Below are positions 1 to 4,729 of a DNA stretch of 5,664 bases, piece by piece. The DNA comes from Chloroflexota bacterium (GTDB lineage: Bacteria; Chloroflexota; Anaerolineae; Aggregatilineales; Phototrophicaceae). The notes under the pieces are model-generated. The model was given only the letters and a program-made list of their open reading frames with translations. It was not told the origin of the DNA and did not search any database. The translations under genes were made by a program, and so were the position numbers. Location: contig JAPOYU010000002.1 in assembly GCA_026706395.1 (NCBI GenBank), positions 1 through 5,664 on the forward strand. The letters are read 5' to 3'. How positions within the stretch are numbered: the stretch's first letter is position 1; each line of letters opens with the position of its first letter.

Positions 1-54
1 TAGAGCGTCGCACTGAAAATGCGGGTGTCCCCAGTTCAAGTCTGGGTCTCGGCA
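1..54 (+). tRNA. tRNA-Phe (anticodon GAA), 3' part; 5' end outside the window
   Basis: The cloverleaf can be followed from the D arm onward. The anticodon stem is TCGCA (8-12) with TGCGG (20-24), closing a 7-nt loop CTGAAAA with anticodon GAA at 15-17, which reads UUC/UUU (Phe). The variable loop is 5 nt (25-29). The T stem is CCCAG (30-34) with CTGGG (42-46) around TTCAAGT. The 3' acceptor strand is 47-53 and the discriminator base is A54. The next bases are CGG, so CCA is not encoded and must be added after transcription. The 5' acceptor strand and most of the D arm lie left of the window, so the acceptor pairing cannot be checked. Confidence 0.93.
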
Positions 55-60
55 CGGAAG

Positions 61-90
61 AAGACCCGTCCACGTGGCGGGTTTTTGCTT
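61..90 (+). terminator. Intrinsic terminator after tRNA-Phe
   Basis: ACCCG (64-68) pairs with CGGGT (78-82). The inner part CC-ACGT-GG closes the hairpin with one bulged T, and the stem can extend outward because AAG (61-63) faces the T run. TTTTTGCTTTT follows directly. It starts seven bases after the tRNA 3' end, so it probably ends the tRNA transcript and insulates the glycosyltransferase downstream. Confidence 0.75.
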
Positions 91-154
91 TTGCCGTGTA
101 GTATTTGAGTAGATGTACTGGCTCGCTGCGTCGCCCGCTTTGGACTGCCGGCTC

Positions 155-1336
155 ATGAAGACCATCCTGCTCATATCGCGCTGCCCGCCATTTCCGCTGT
201 ATCTGGGTGATCGGCTGATCATCTGGCATTTGGCCCGCGAACTTTCCCGGCGCGGCTATGTGATCGATCTGCTGGCGCTATATGACCGCGACGGCGATCC
301 GCGGCAGATAGACGAGTACCGTCCTTACTTTCGTCACATCGAGCTATTCCCCGAGCCCCGCAGGAAGGGCATAGCTTATCTGCGCCGCTTGTTTGAGCCT
401 GGCGCGCGCTTCGCCTCGTCCGCTGAACGGAGCTTCTGTCCGCCGCTGTGGCGGGCGATTGCCGCGCGGCTGTCGCAAGTCGAATATGATCTGGCGCATT
501 GCTTCGGCTCGGTCAGCGTTTATGAGTATCATCCGCTTTTCGCCCATTTGCCCAATTTGATAACCCCCTACGAATCGCATGCGCTGTATTTGCAATCGGC
601 GGCCGCTCAGGGGGGGGTGAGCGCGCGGCTGCGCCTGCCGATTGCGCGCCGCTTCGAGGCGTTCATGTTCAGGCCTTATGATCGGACGGTTGTCATTTCC
701 GAGGTGGATAAAGAGCTGCTGGGTCAGTTGCAGCCGGGCTTGTCGCTCGAGGTCATAGCCAACGGCATTGAACTCCAACGCTTTCGTCCGCTGGACATCG
801 AGCGTGATCCGCATACCTTGCTCTTCGTCGGCAACTACGAGTACGCGCCGAATCAGGCTGTCGCGCGAATCCTCATTGACAAGATCCTGCCCGAAGTCCG
901 CGGGGCGATTCCTGAGACGCGGCTGCAGCTGATCGGCAACAATCCGCCGGACTGGCTGCGTGAAGCGGGGCGCGACCACATTGAAGTGAGCGGACATGTG
1001 CCCGATGTGAGACCGTACCTGGCGCGGGCGACCCTATTTGTCTGTCCGCTGCAAGCCGGCGCGGGCTTGAAAAACAAGGTCCTCGAAGCCTTGGCTATGG
1101 GCATTCCGGTGCTGGCGACGCCGCTGAGCGTCGATGGGATAGACGTCCGCCATGGTGTATCCGCGGTGATCGCGCCGGTTGACCAGATCGCGGCGAAGAC
1201 GATTGAGGTTTTGCGCGACGGCGCGCTGCGAAAACAGCTGGCGGAGAATGGCCGCGCTTTGATCGAATCGCAGTACAGCTGGGCGCGGACGGCATCCAGC
1301 TATGAGCGGCTGTACGACGAGATCTGCCGACAGTAA
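155..1336 (+). CDS. GT4-family (GT-B fold) glycosyltransferase
   Basis: Predicted cytoplasmic, retaining GT-B glycosyltransferase of family GT4, 393 residues from this start. These enzymes move a sugar from a nucleotide-sugar donor onto a glycan or lipid-linked acceptor. The N-terminal half starts with a beta strand and the loop ISRCPPFPLYLGD (7-19), like the PEP-CTERM/exosortase-associated GT4 group. The C-terminal half holds LLFVGNYEYAPN (about 222-233) and the donor-site block GAGLKNKVLEALAMGIPVLAT (about 302-322). The second glutamate of the usual E-x7-E pair is present (E311), while the first is alanine, as I recall is common in this subgroup. No signal peptide or membrane segment is seen. 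An in-frame ATG at 113 would add 14 residues. I prefer 155 because the family fold begins at MKTILLIS, but neither start has a good Shine-Dalgarno. A run of eight G (610-617) lies inside the gene. It stands alone with no glycan cluster around it, so the acceptor is unknown. Confidence 0.88.
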   Translation: MKTILLISRCPPFPLYLGDRLIIWHLARELSRRGYVIDLLALYDRDGDPRQIDEYRPYFRHIELFPEPRRKGIAYLRRLFEPGARFASSAERSFCPPLWRAIAARLSQVEYDLAHCFGSVSVYEYHPLFAHLPNLITPYESHALYLQSAAAQGGVSARLRLPIARRFEAFMFRPYDRTVVISEVDKELLGQLQPGLSLEVIANGIELQRFRPLDIERDPHTLLFVGNYEYAPNQAVARILIDKILPEVRGAIPETRLQLIGNNPPDWLREAGRDHIEVSGHVPDVRPYLARATLFVCPLQAGAGLKNKVLEALAMGIPVLATPLSVDGIDVRHGVSAVIAPVDQIAAKTIEVLRDGALRKQLAENGRALIESQYSWARTASSYERLYDEICRQ

Positions 1337-1418
1337 TAATCCTTGCTCTTGCGAGCGCCAAGCGCCTTGCTTTGCCTAGTCTCGGCATTCTTTTCGCTGC
1401 CGCCGAGCGGCTGCCGCG

Positions 1419-2504
1419 CTAGATGATCTGCAGCTGCTCGCGCTCGGGCAGTGGCGGGAAGGGCGCGTGCGGCAGGGTCTGATACCAGTAGGCGACCGAG
1501 GCGATGTCGTCTTGCAGCGGCAGGTAACGGTGGTTGTAGCCCCAGCCAAGGGCCTGCATGGTGACGCGCAGGTCGGCGTCAAAGCGGATGGGGTCCATGA
1601 TATGCCAGCGGTACATGCCCATCCGGAACTGCGTCTTGTAGTCGGTATCAGGGCGGATCACCTGGTGGAAGCCGGCGTAGGGCGTGGTGTAGGTGACATA
1701 TCCTTCGTTATGCCGCGGGCTGGGATCGAAGTTGTAGGAGCCGCAGAAGTAATCTTCGGTGCCGGTGCCGCAGATGGTCGGGTATTCGTCGCCATCGAGG
1801 TAGAACTTCAGCTCGCCCTCGCCCCACCAGCCGTTGTTGTTTGTGCCCCAGGCGACGTAGGCGCCGACGTAATGCCCGCGCCCGCGGATGCCATCGACGA
1901 TGGTGTAGACGTCCTTGTAGGGCAGGGGGTTGACGCGGCGGAATTGGGCGTGGAAATAGGCGGCGTCCTCCGGCACATCGGTCAGCGTGTAGTTGACCTG
2001 GTAATAGAGCGTCATATCTTCTTCAGCGATGTTGCTGATGGTCATGCGGCAGTGCCCGCGGAAGGGCATCTCCCAGTAGGAGTTGAAGGCGCTGCCCGGG
2101 TTGACGCAGATGGGCAAAGATGTGACCTGGGCGTATTCGCCCCAGCCGACTGCGAAGAAATCGCCGACAGGACATTCGACTGACGGATGCTCGCTGCCGT
2201 CCCAGTAGATGCGCAAGATGCAATAACGCCAGATGCCGGTTGGCGTCATCCAGATCTGCTGGATCGCGCCGGGGCCGGTGATATCGGCCATGGTAAAAGT
2301 TTCGCCCGCTTTGATCCGCACCGATGGCGATACCTTCCAGCCATGCCCGAGATCGCGGGCGGCGTTGCTGCCGGTGCCTTCGTCGGCCATGCCGCCGCGG
2401 CCCTTCGCGCCATCAAAGTTCTCCGCGCTGAGCGAGCGCGACTTCGCCGCGGACAGCCGCGACAGATTGCCCAGGTGCAGTCCCAATCCGTTGAATCCGG
2501 TCAT
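1419..2504 (-). CDS. GH172 / DUF2961-family glycoside hydrolase-like protein
   Basis: Full-length 361-residue member of DUF2961, now glycoside hydrolase family 172. Known members include difructose-dianhydride-I synthase/hydrolase and D-arabinofuranose-releasing enzymes. Hallmarks in order: SAENFDGAKGRGGMA (26-40), DLGHGWKVSPS (51-61), GPGAIQQIWMTP (77-88), NPGSAFNSYWEMPFR (135-149), NNNGWWGEGELKFYLDGDE (222-240), GTGTEDYFCGSYNF (246-259), RWHIMDPIRF (299-308) and DDIASVAYWYQTLP (332-345). E229 and E250 are 21 residues apart, the same spacing I recall for the catalytic pair E270/E291 of the Bifidobacterium enzyme, so the active site looks intact. There is no signal peptide, which suggests a cytoplasmic enzyme acting on imported sugar. 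AAAAGGA (2512-2518, minus strand) lies 7 nt before the ATG and supports the start. It follows the lipoprotein gene on the same strand after 93 bp and may be cotranscribed. Substrate is not predictable. Confidence 0.93.
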   Translation of the reverse strand: MTGFNGLGLHLGNLSRLSAAKSRSLSAENFDGAKGRGGMADEGTGSNAARDLGHGWKVSPSVRIKAGETFTMADITGPGAIQQIWMTPTGIWRYCILRIYWDGSEHPSVECPVGDFFAVGWGEYAQVTSLPICVNPGSAFNSYWEMPFRGHCRMTISNIAEEDMTLYYQVNYTLTDVPEDAAYFHAQFRRVNPLPYKDVYTIVDGIRGRGHYVGAYVAWGTNNNGWWGEGELKFYLDGDEYPTICGTGTEDYFCGSYNFDPSPRHNEGYVTYTTPYAGFHQVIRPDTDYKTQFRMGMYRWHIMDPIRFDADLRVTMQALGWGYNHRYLPLQDDIASVAYWYQTLPHAPFPPLPEREQLQII

Positions 2505-2519
2505 TTGTTTGTCCTTTTC

Positions 2520-2540
2520 GGGCGACCTGACAGCTCGCCC
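2520..2540. repeat. Near-perfect 21-bp palindrome, possible interspersed REP-like element
   Basis: Arms GGGCGA (2520-2525) and TCGCCC (2535-2540) flank CTG-A-CAG, with one C/C mismatch (2526/2534). Read on the minus strand it is preceded by TGTAGG, giving the 'GTAGGGGCGA...TCGCCC' form. It sits between the lipoprotein and GH172 genes and ends one base from the GH172 Shine-Dalgarno, so in mRNA it would fold as a hairpin just 5' of the ribosome site. No U run follows, so it is not a standard terminator. Only one copy is present in this window, and membership in a dispersed family is inference. Confidence 0.6.
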
Positions 2541-2597
2541 CTACAATTTGCGTCTTTGGCGAATACGAATGTCGTGTCTGTTCAACTTGCGCGGTCA

Positions 2598-3158
2598 TTA
2601 GTCATCGGTCGTTCCGGCGAGATTGTCGAAGTGCAGTTGGAATACGTCGCAGACATCCGGGTGCGAGCCGACGTAAACGTAGCTGATATTGTCGCCTTCA
2701 AAGACGAAGGAGCCGGCGCTGGCGCAGGGTTCGATGGCGAAGGTCTGCGCGCTGGCGTTTTCTTCTTGACCGCCCAGGATGCAGTTGATCATTTCCTGAT
2801 TGATGCGCGATTGATTGATGACGAGGGCGCCGCCGATCTTCGGCGCGGTAATTGTGGAATCACTCTGCCGGTAGAACTTGGCGGCGAGGGCGCCGCGGTC
2901 CTGGAAGCATTGCAGTATCTGTTCCGCTTTGGCGATGACGGCGGTCAGGCCGACCTGGCCGCTCAAGAGCGATGCGCCGCCGACGGCCGCGAAGGCGCCG
3001 TCAAGCGTGGTATCGACATCGGAGGCAGTGTAGGATGCCAGGTTCGGCAGCAGCCGTTGCGCGGATTTAGCGTCGTTGGCGGCGTTTCCGGTGTCGCCGC
3101 AAGCGGCCAGCACAGGCATTATGAGGGATATCAGCGCGATAAAACGAAGCAGCTTCAA
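2598..3158 (-). CDS. Putative secreted lipoprotein of unknown function
   Basis: 186 residues, family not recognised. The N terminus is a lipoprotein signal peptide: basic MKLLR, hydrophobic FIALISLIMPV and lipobox LAAC, with C20 as the predicted lipidated residue. The mature protein would be membrane-anchored and extracytoplasmic. A flexible GDTGNAANDAKSA linker follows. The body has four further cysteines (C84, C126, C145, C170), enough for two disulfides, and a conserved-looking end around SYVYVGSHPDVCDVFQLHF (159-177). No transmembrane helix, repeat or catalytic motif is visible. The start codon is TTG, chosen because AGGAGA lies 6 nt upstream and the signal peptide begins exactly there. 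The gene lies upstream of the GH172 gene on the same strand and is divergent from the FAH gene. It could be a binding or surface component, but nothing shows a ligand. Confidence 0.82.
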   Translation of the reverse strand: MKLLRFIALISLIMPVLAACGDTGNAANDAKSAQRLLPNLASYTASDVDTTLDGAFAAVGGASLLSGQVGLTAVIAKAEQILQCFQDRGALAAKFYRQSDSTITAPKIGGALVINQSRINQEMINCILGGQEENASAQTFAIEPCASAGSFVFEGDNISYVYVGSHPDVCDVFQLHFDNLAGTTDD

Positions 3159-3164
3159 TGGCTA

Positions 3165-3170
3165 TCTCCT
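3165..3170 (-). promoter_or_regulatory. Ribosome binding site that fixes the TTG start of the lipoprotein gene
   Basis: On the minus strand AGGAGA is followed by six bases (TAGCCA) and then TTG at 3158-3156. This near-ideal Shine-Dalgarno and spacing, together with the immediate lipoprotein signal sequence, decides for TTG. The next in-frame ATG falls inside the signal peptide (residue 14) and would destroy it. Confidence 0.8.
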
Positions 3171-3201
3171 GAAATCAACTCGGTGAAGCGGCGACACATG
3201 C

Positions 3202-3210
3202 ATTTTATCA
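3202..3210 (-). promoter_or_regulatory. Extended -10 promoter for the lipoprotein gene (putative)
   Basis: The minus strand reads TGATAAAAT, which fits the extended -10 form TGnTATAAT with one mismatch. Transcription would start near 3195, giving a leader of about 36 nt that contains the AGGAGA ribosome site. No good -35 hexamer is seen at normal spacing, which an extended -10 can tolerate. Confidence 0.4.
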
Positions 3211-3251
3211 GAGATTGGAAAATGCGATGCGCGGCGCCGCTTCGATTGTGC

Positions 3252-3292
3252 CTTGCCTGCTGGTCTTGCCTGCTTCGTTCTGCTAGACTAGC
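3252..3292 (+). promoter_or_regulatory. Putative promoter/operator of the FAH-family gene
   Basis: TGCTAGACT (3281-3289) fits an extended -10 (TGnTATAAT) with two mismatches and lies about 37 bp before the FAH start codon. The -10 is embedded in a perfect 11-bp palindrome, GCTAG-A-CTAGC (3282-3292). Just upstream is an exact 10-bp direct repeat CTTGCCTGCT (3252-3261 and 3265-3274) with a 13-bp period, centred roughly where an activator would bind. No consensus -35 at 16-18 bp is present. The regulatory reading is inference. Confidence 0.35.
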
Positions 3293-3325
3293 GCCGATAA
3301 GGTCAGCGATAGTGATGGAAGCGCG

Positions 3326-4138
3326 ATGATACTGCTGCGATATATGAAGGACGCCTCCACGTGTATTGGGGTCTTGCAGGGCGAAACGATTCAGCGACTT
3401 GACAGTGGCGACATGACCGAGTTGATGTCCGATGGCGCTGCGCCACAGCCCTCCGGCGGCTTTGACGCTCTGGCTGACGTGGACGTGCTGCCGCCGCTCA
3501 TACCGGGCAAGATTCTGGCGATCGGGCGCAATTACGCCGAGCACGCGCGCGAGCTGAACAACGAAGTGCCGACCGAGCCGCTCGTTTTCGCCGTCATGCC
3601 CAGCGCGGTCATCGGCGCTGGCGATGTGATCGAGTGGGAGGCCGATTTGACCGCGCAGGTGGATTGGGAGGGCGAACTGGCGGTCATCATCGGGGTGACG
3701 GCGCGCAAGGTTTCGGAAGCGGAGGCGCTGGATTATGTCTTCGGCTTCACCATCGCTAACGACGTGTCGGCGCGGGATTTGCAGACGCGGGACAAGCAGT
3801 GGACGCGGGCCAAGGGACTGGATACCTTCTGCCCGCTGGGGCCGGTTGTCCTCACCCGCGATGAGGTCCCCGACCCGCAGAACTTGCGCATTGTGACGAT
3901 GGTTGACGGCGTTGAGAAGCAGAATGGCTCGACCGCAGACATGATCTTCAGCGTTCGCTTCCTGGTGGCGCATCTTTCTCGCGCTTTCACGTTGAACCCC
4001 GGCGATGTGATTCTGACCGGCACGCCCTCGGGCGTAGGCAAGGCGATGGATCCGCCGGAGTTTCTGGGCGAGGGTAGCGTGGTCAGCGTGGCGATTGAGG
4101 GCATCGGCAAATTGACCAATACTTGTCGGGTGTTATAA
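3326..4138 (+). CDS. Fumarylacetoacetate hydrolase (FAH) family protein
   Basis: 270 residues, the usual length of single-domain FAH-fold enzymes, which cleave or decarboxylate diketo and oxo acids using one divalent metal ion in the cytoplasm. The metal ligands are visible as E115 and E117 (DWEGELAVIIG) and D146 (IANDVSARDLQ). The lid motif GRNYAEHARE (67-76) carries an H73-x-x-E76 pair like the catalytic dyad of FAHD1-type oxaloacetate decarboxylases/acylpyruvases. AKGLDTFCPLGP (162-173) and ILTGTPSGVG (229-238) complete the core. The usual 'F-x-K-P' before the S/T-A substrate loop reads FAVMPSA (88-94), so the customary lysine is missing. GGAAG lies 4 nt before the ATG, and the N-terminal strand MILLRY fits the family. 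The reaction cannot be fixed; acylpyruvate or 2,4-diketo-3-deoxy sugar-acid hydrolysis and oxaloacetate decarboxylation are all possible. The gene ends 33 bp before the small membrane-protein gene. Confidence 0.93.
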   Translation: MILLRYMKDASTCIGVLQGETIQRLDSGDMTELMSDGAAPQPSGGFDALADVDVLPPLIPGKILAIGRNYAEHARELNNEVPTEPLVFAVMPSAVIGAGDVIEWEADLTAQVDWEGELAVIIGVTARKVSEAEALDYVFGFTIANDVSARDLQTRDKQWTRAKGLDTFCPLGPVVLTRDEVPDPQNLRIVTMVDGVEKQNGSTADMIFSVRFLVAHLSRAFTLNPGDVILTGTPSGVGKAMDPPEFLGEGSVVSVAIEGIGKLTNTCRVL

Positions 4139-4139
4139 T
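4112..4139 (+). promoter_or_regulatory. Near-consensus vegetative promoter inside the 3' end of the FAH gene
   Basis: A -35 hexamer TTGACC (4112-4117, five of six consensus) is followed after 16 bp by TATAAT (4134-4139, perfect), preceded by TG at the extended -10 position. Transcription would start near 4146, giving a leader of roughly 26 nt that contains the AAGGA ribosome site of the 66-residue gene. The promoter overlaps the last nine codons and the stop codon of the FAH gene. It is the best sigma-70/SigA-type match seen in the window. Confidence 0.65.
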
Positions 4140-4160
4140 GCAACTAGGTATTGAAGAACG

Positions 4161-4165
4161 AAGGA
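4161..4165 (+). promoter_or_regulatory. Ribosome binding site that fixes the start of the small membrane-protein gene
   Basis: AAGGA is followed by six bases (CAATCA) and ATG at 4172. A TTG seven codons upstream (4151) is in frame but has no Shine-Dalgarno and would place this AAGGA inside the coding region, so ATG 4172 is preferred. Confidence 0.75.
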
Positions 4166-4171
4166 CAATCA

Positions 4172-4372
4172 ATGGCGAGCGCAGAAAATACATCGAGCCA
4201 GTTCGCGTCGATATTGGAGCGGCTAACTAAAGTGGAAACTGCCATAGAAACCGAACGTCCTCACTTGGCCACCAAAGCGGATTTGGAACGGCATACGCGT
4301 CTGATTGTGATGTGGATGATAGCGACTCAGCTAGCGTTGGCTGGTTTCCTGTATACCGTCCTCGGTAACTGA
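4172..4372 (+). CDS. Small coiled-coil, single-pass membrane protein of unknown function
   Basis: 66 residues. Residues 10-41 (from FASILERLTKVE through ATKADLERH) are charged, with hydrophobic heptad-like spacing, and are likely a coiled coil. Residues about 44-64 (from LIVMWMIAT to FLYTVL) form one hydrophobic helix ending two residues before the C terminus. The basic ERHTR before the helix suggests the N terminus stays in the cytoplasm. The layout and the 'L-A-T-K-A-D-L-E' phrase recall small DUF1640/CCDC90-like or XhlA/holin-accessory proteins, but this is resemblance only. It lies 33 bp after the FAH gene and has its own strong promoter candidate, so it may be expressed independently. 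No catalytic motif is seen. Partners are unknown, and no lysis or phage gene is nearby. Confidence 0.7.
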   Translation: MASAENTSSQFASILERLTKVETAIETERPHLATKADLERHTRLIVMWMIATQLALAGFLYTVLGN

Positions 4373-4499
4373 CTGGCGCAATTTATCATTTTCAATGAAC
4401 CGCATCCTTTACGCCGCTGAATGACGGGCAGTTGGACTTGCCGCTCTATGGCTACAAACGCCGCGGCGCCATGCTGAGTTTGTGAATCCAACGCATACG

Positions 4500-4538
4500 T
4501 GAACATTTGTTCATCTTTCCGCCATTCCATGCTATACT
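4500..4538 (+). promoter_or_regulatory. LexA/SOS-box-like palindrome with extended -10 promoter (putative)
   Basis: TGAACA-TT-TGTTCA (4500-4513) is a perfect inverted repeat and fits GAAC-N4-GTTC, the LexA (DinR) box of Gram-positive bacteria. TGCTATACT (4530-4538) fits an extended -10 with one mismatch. The palindrome covers the -35 area, where TTCATC at 4510-4515 would give a 17-bp spacer, so a bound repressor would block the promoter. Start would be near 4545. Control by LexA is inference; no lexA or recA is in the window. Confidence 0.45.
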
Positions 4539-4544
4539 TGCCCC

Positions 4545-4688
4545 ATGACTGCCTGCGCCCACATCCCGAATCCGCGCCTTTCAATCGCGACATCATCGCA
4601 TTCCTCCGAAAAATTGACGACGCGCCGCTCGCTTTCCGAGGCCCCCTACCCCCCCCCCTGTATCTATACTGTATGTATACATATTTGA
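4545..4688 (+). CDS. Possible leaderless 47-codon ORF
   Basis: ATG lies exactly six bases after TATACT (4533-4538), the distance expected if the transcript begins at its start codon. There is no Shine-Dalgarno, so this would be a leaderless mRNA. The product is rich in Ser, Thr, Pro and Arg, with no helix, signal peptide or known motif. Codons 36-38 (PPP) are read through the C10 tract, so a length change there would alter the end of the protein. It stops at TGA 4686-4688, inside the AT-rich palindrome area. It may equally be an untranslated leader or small RNA, or the remnant of a longer gene. Confidence 0.2.
   Translation: MTACAHIPNPRLSIATSSHSSEKLTTRRSLSEAPYPPPCIYTVCIHI
4642..4658 (+). repeat. 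C5-TA-C10 homopolymer tract
   Basis: Five C (4642-4646), TA, then ten C (4649-4658). This is the longest single-base run in the window and is prone to replication slippage and to sequencing error. In RNA it could pair with the G runs at 4695-4729. Confidence 0.85.
4672..4683. promoter_or_regulatory. Perfect 12-bp palindrome, candidate operator upstream of the dehydratase gene
   Basis: TATGTATACATA is its own reverse complement, with a GTATAC centre. The GT-N2-AC core resembles sites of GntR-family regulators such as UxuR/ExuR, which control hexuronate and mannonate genes in enterobacteria, and a mannonate-dehydratase-type gene starts 86 bp downstream. It overlaps -10-like sequences (TATACT 4665-4670, TATACA 4676-4681). 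No regulator gene is visible here. Confidence 0.35.
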
Positions 4689-4694
4689 ATTTTT

Positions 4695-4729
4695 GGGGAA
4701 TCTTGGGGCATTTTAGGGGCTTTTGAGGG
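4695..4729 (+). other. Four helically phased T-rich/G-run repeats; G-quadruplex formula
   Basis: G runs begin at 4695, 4705, 4716 and 4727 (GGGG, GGGG, GGGG, GGG), each preceded by a T-rich stretch, at steps of 10, 11 and 11 bp. The loops are 6, 7 and 7 nt, so the stretch satisfies G3+N1-7 four times over on the coding strand. The block ends 28 nt before the GAGGA ribosome site of the dehydratase gene. It could be a tandem protein-binding array on one helix face, an RNA or DNA quadruplex in the leader, or a partner of the C tract upstream. Confidence 0.6.

Noticed and set aside
1..54. tRNA-Phe as an integration site for a mobile element
   Set aside because: No integrase gene or repeated tRNA end was found in the window, and a normal terminator follows directly.
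99..104. TAGTAT as a -10 for the glycosyltransferase, with a leaderless start at ATG 113
   Set aside because: Only four of six consensus bases match, with no -35 and no TG at the extended position. The extra N-terminal residues precede the first family strand.
344..997. 217-codon minus-strand ORF inside the glycosyltransferase gene
   Set aside because: Arg/Gln-rich shadow of the conserved GT4 frame, with no motif.
1337..1418. Possible bidirectional terminator between the convergent glycosyltransferase and GH172 genes
   Set aside because: Small inverted repeats exist (CTCGGC 1381-1386 with GCCGAG 1402-1407; GCGG-CTG-CCGC 1407-1417), but none is followed by a T run on either strand.
1467..2183. 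238-codon plus-strand ORF opposite the GH172 gene
   Set aside because: Its product is a low-complexity Val/Ala/Gly/Asp string typical of an antisense frame of a GC-rich gene. The opposite strand encodes a full-length, motif-complete GH172 protein.
2187..3329. 380-codon plus-strand ORF across GH172, the gap and the lipoprotein
   Set aside because: It runs antisense through two supported genes and across the divergent promoter area. Composition is antisense-like, with no domain.
3155..3973. 272-codon minus-strand ORF opposite the FAH gene
   Set aside because: His/Arg/Gln-rich antisense shadow. The plus strand has all FAH metal ligands and a ribosome site.
4499..4726. 75-codon plus-strand ORF with a GTG start at the LexA-like box, containing a LexA-like phrase DIIAFLRKIDD
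   Set aside because: The start lies inside the palindrome, upstream of the predicted transcript start, and the rest shows no LexA features. The resemblance is too short to count.
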